Shown here in pieces: positions 5,004 to 5,183 of a stretch of 5,183 nt of DNA. Position 1 is the stretch's first letter; each line of letters opens with the position of its first letter. The stretch is from Sphingobium yanoikuyae (GTDB taxonomy: Bacteria; Pseudomonadota; Alphaproteobacteria; Sphingomonadales; Sphingomonadaceae). The translations under genes and the position numbers were made by a program. The stretch spans positions 1 to 5,183 of the forward strand of contig NZ_CP139985.1 of NCBI RefSeq assembly GCF_034424525.1. Direction: 5' to 3'. The notes beneath the pieces were generated by a model. That model was not told the DNA's origin and ran no database searches. It was given only the letters and a program-made list of their open reading frames with translations.

Positions 5004-5042
5004 TATTAGAAGGGGCAGAATTTTTATCTAATTAATTCAATG
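5003..5042. other. AT-rich stretch, candidate DNA unwinding element
   Basis: The most AT-rich part of this GC-rich window, including TTTTTATCTAATTAATT at 5021-5037, directly next to the palindromic repeat array. An AT-rich segment beside initiator binding sites is the usual layout of a theta-type origin. No DnaA box was identified with confidence. Confidence 0.5.
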
Positions 5043-5054
5043 TGTTGGTTGGGG

Positions 5055-5102
5055 GGGGTGTGACTCCTAGGAGTCACAGGGGTGTGACTCCTAGGAGTCA
5101 CA
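5055..5102. repeat. oriV: Tandem palindromic repeats, putative origin/Rep binding sites
   Basis: Two exact 24-bp units, each GGGG followed by the perfect 20-bp palindrome TGTGACTCCTAGGAGTCACA (5059-5078 and 5083-5102). The half-site is TGTGACTCC. A third partial copy in opposite orientation, GGAGTCACACCCC, is at 5170-5182 and continues across the window end into position 5. The array sits between the AT-rich stretch and rep, where iterons and operators of a Rep protein are expected. Binding by the rep product is inferred. Confidence 0.75.
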
Positions 5103-5117
5103 GGTCTGTCCTGTAAC

Positions 5118-5154
5118 TTGACAAGAAAGTCGCGTTTTGCGACTAGTGTTTGTC
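5118..5154 (+). promoter_or_regulatory. Candidate rep promoter with overlapping inverted repeat
   Basis: TTGACA at 5118-5123 is a perfect -35 hexamer. With a 17-nt spacer the -10 would be GACTAG (5141-5146), a poor match, so promoter strength is uncertain. Between them AGTCGC-gtttt-GCGACT (5128-5144) forms a perfect 6-bp inverted repeat, extended by GACAA (5120-5124) and TTGTC (5150-5154). The repeat overlaps both elements and could be a repressor site. Confidence 0.5.
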
Positions 5155-5169
5155 CAATTTCTCGACACC

Positions 5170-5183
5170 GGAGTCACACCCCT
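5170..5183 (+). promoter_or_regulatory. Rep ribosome binding site within an operator half-site
   Basis: GGAG (5170-5173) is the only ribosome-binding match ahead of the GTG at position 1, with a 10-nt spacer if the molecule is circular. The bases GGAGTCACACCCCT plus GTGAC at 1-5 are the exact reverse complement of 5073-5091 in the repeat array, so a protein bound here would cover both the ribosome binding site and start codon region. Confidence 0.6.

Noticed and set aside
5047..5082. G-quadruplex or phase-variable G-tract at the GGGGGGGG run (5051-5058)
   Set aside because: The G runs are uneven, interrupted by the palindrome, and not inside a gene. An assembly length error in the homopolymer is also possible.
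5055..5102. CRISPR array
   Set aside because: Only two copies with a 4-base gap, themselves fully palindromic, and no cas genes. An operator/origin array explains it better.

Overview
The window looks like a complete small mobilizable plasmid of 5183 bp, opened at the start codon of its replication gene. The case for a circle comes from the sequence. When the last base is joined to the first, the 19-base string covering 5170-5183 plus 1-5 is the exact reverse complement of bases 5073-5091 in the palindromic repeat array. The ribosome binding site for the gene at position 1 also lies at the far end of the window. High GC, alphaproteobacterial-style proteins and a TraA/TraD-like divergent transfer layout point to Alphaproteobacteria, most likely Sphingomonadales (Sphingobium/Novosphingobium type). 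The taxon is inferred from protein style, not from a search.

Replication block (4949-5183 and 1-1373): inverted repeats, an AT-rich stretch and two tandem copies of a 24-bp palindromic unit lie upstream of a winged-helix replication protein. The rep gene starts with GTG inside a third, opposite-facing copy of the repeat, so the putative origin and the rep operator appear to be built from the same sites. Two further plus-strand genes follow: a helix-turn-helix/coiled-coil protein (693-1091) and, 3 nt after its stop, a small protein of unknown role (1095-1373).

Cargo (1432-1818, minus strand): a single gene of visibly lower GC whose product resembles an acidic family I associate with orphan immunity-type proteins. 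No partner toxin is present.

Mobilization block (2013-4103): a short MobA/MobL (MobQ) relaxase on the minus strand is divergent from a Ti-type TraD-like protein and a single-pass membrane protein on the plus strand. Between them is a clear oriT of the RSF1010/R1162 kind (hairpin plus TAAGTGCGCCCT). It is preceded on the relaxase side by three more closely spaced hairpins. No coupling protein or type IV secretion genes are present, so transfer would need a helper.

Stability block (4169-4725): a ribbon-helix-helix antitoxin and an overlapping ParE-type toxin, with a palindrome upstream that would suit autorepression. After it, 4726-5058 has no convincing gene. It holds several hairpins, including a perfect 12-bp stem that may be a terminator separating this block from the origin.
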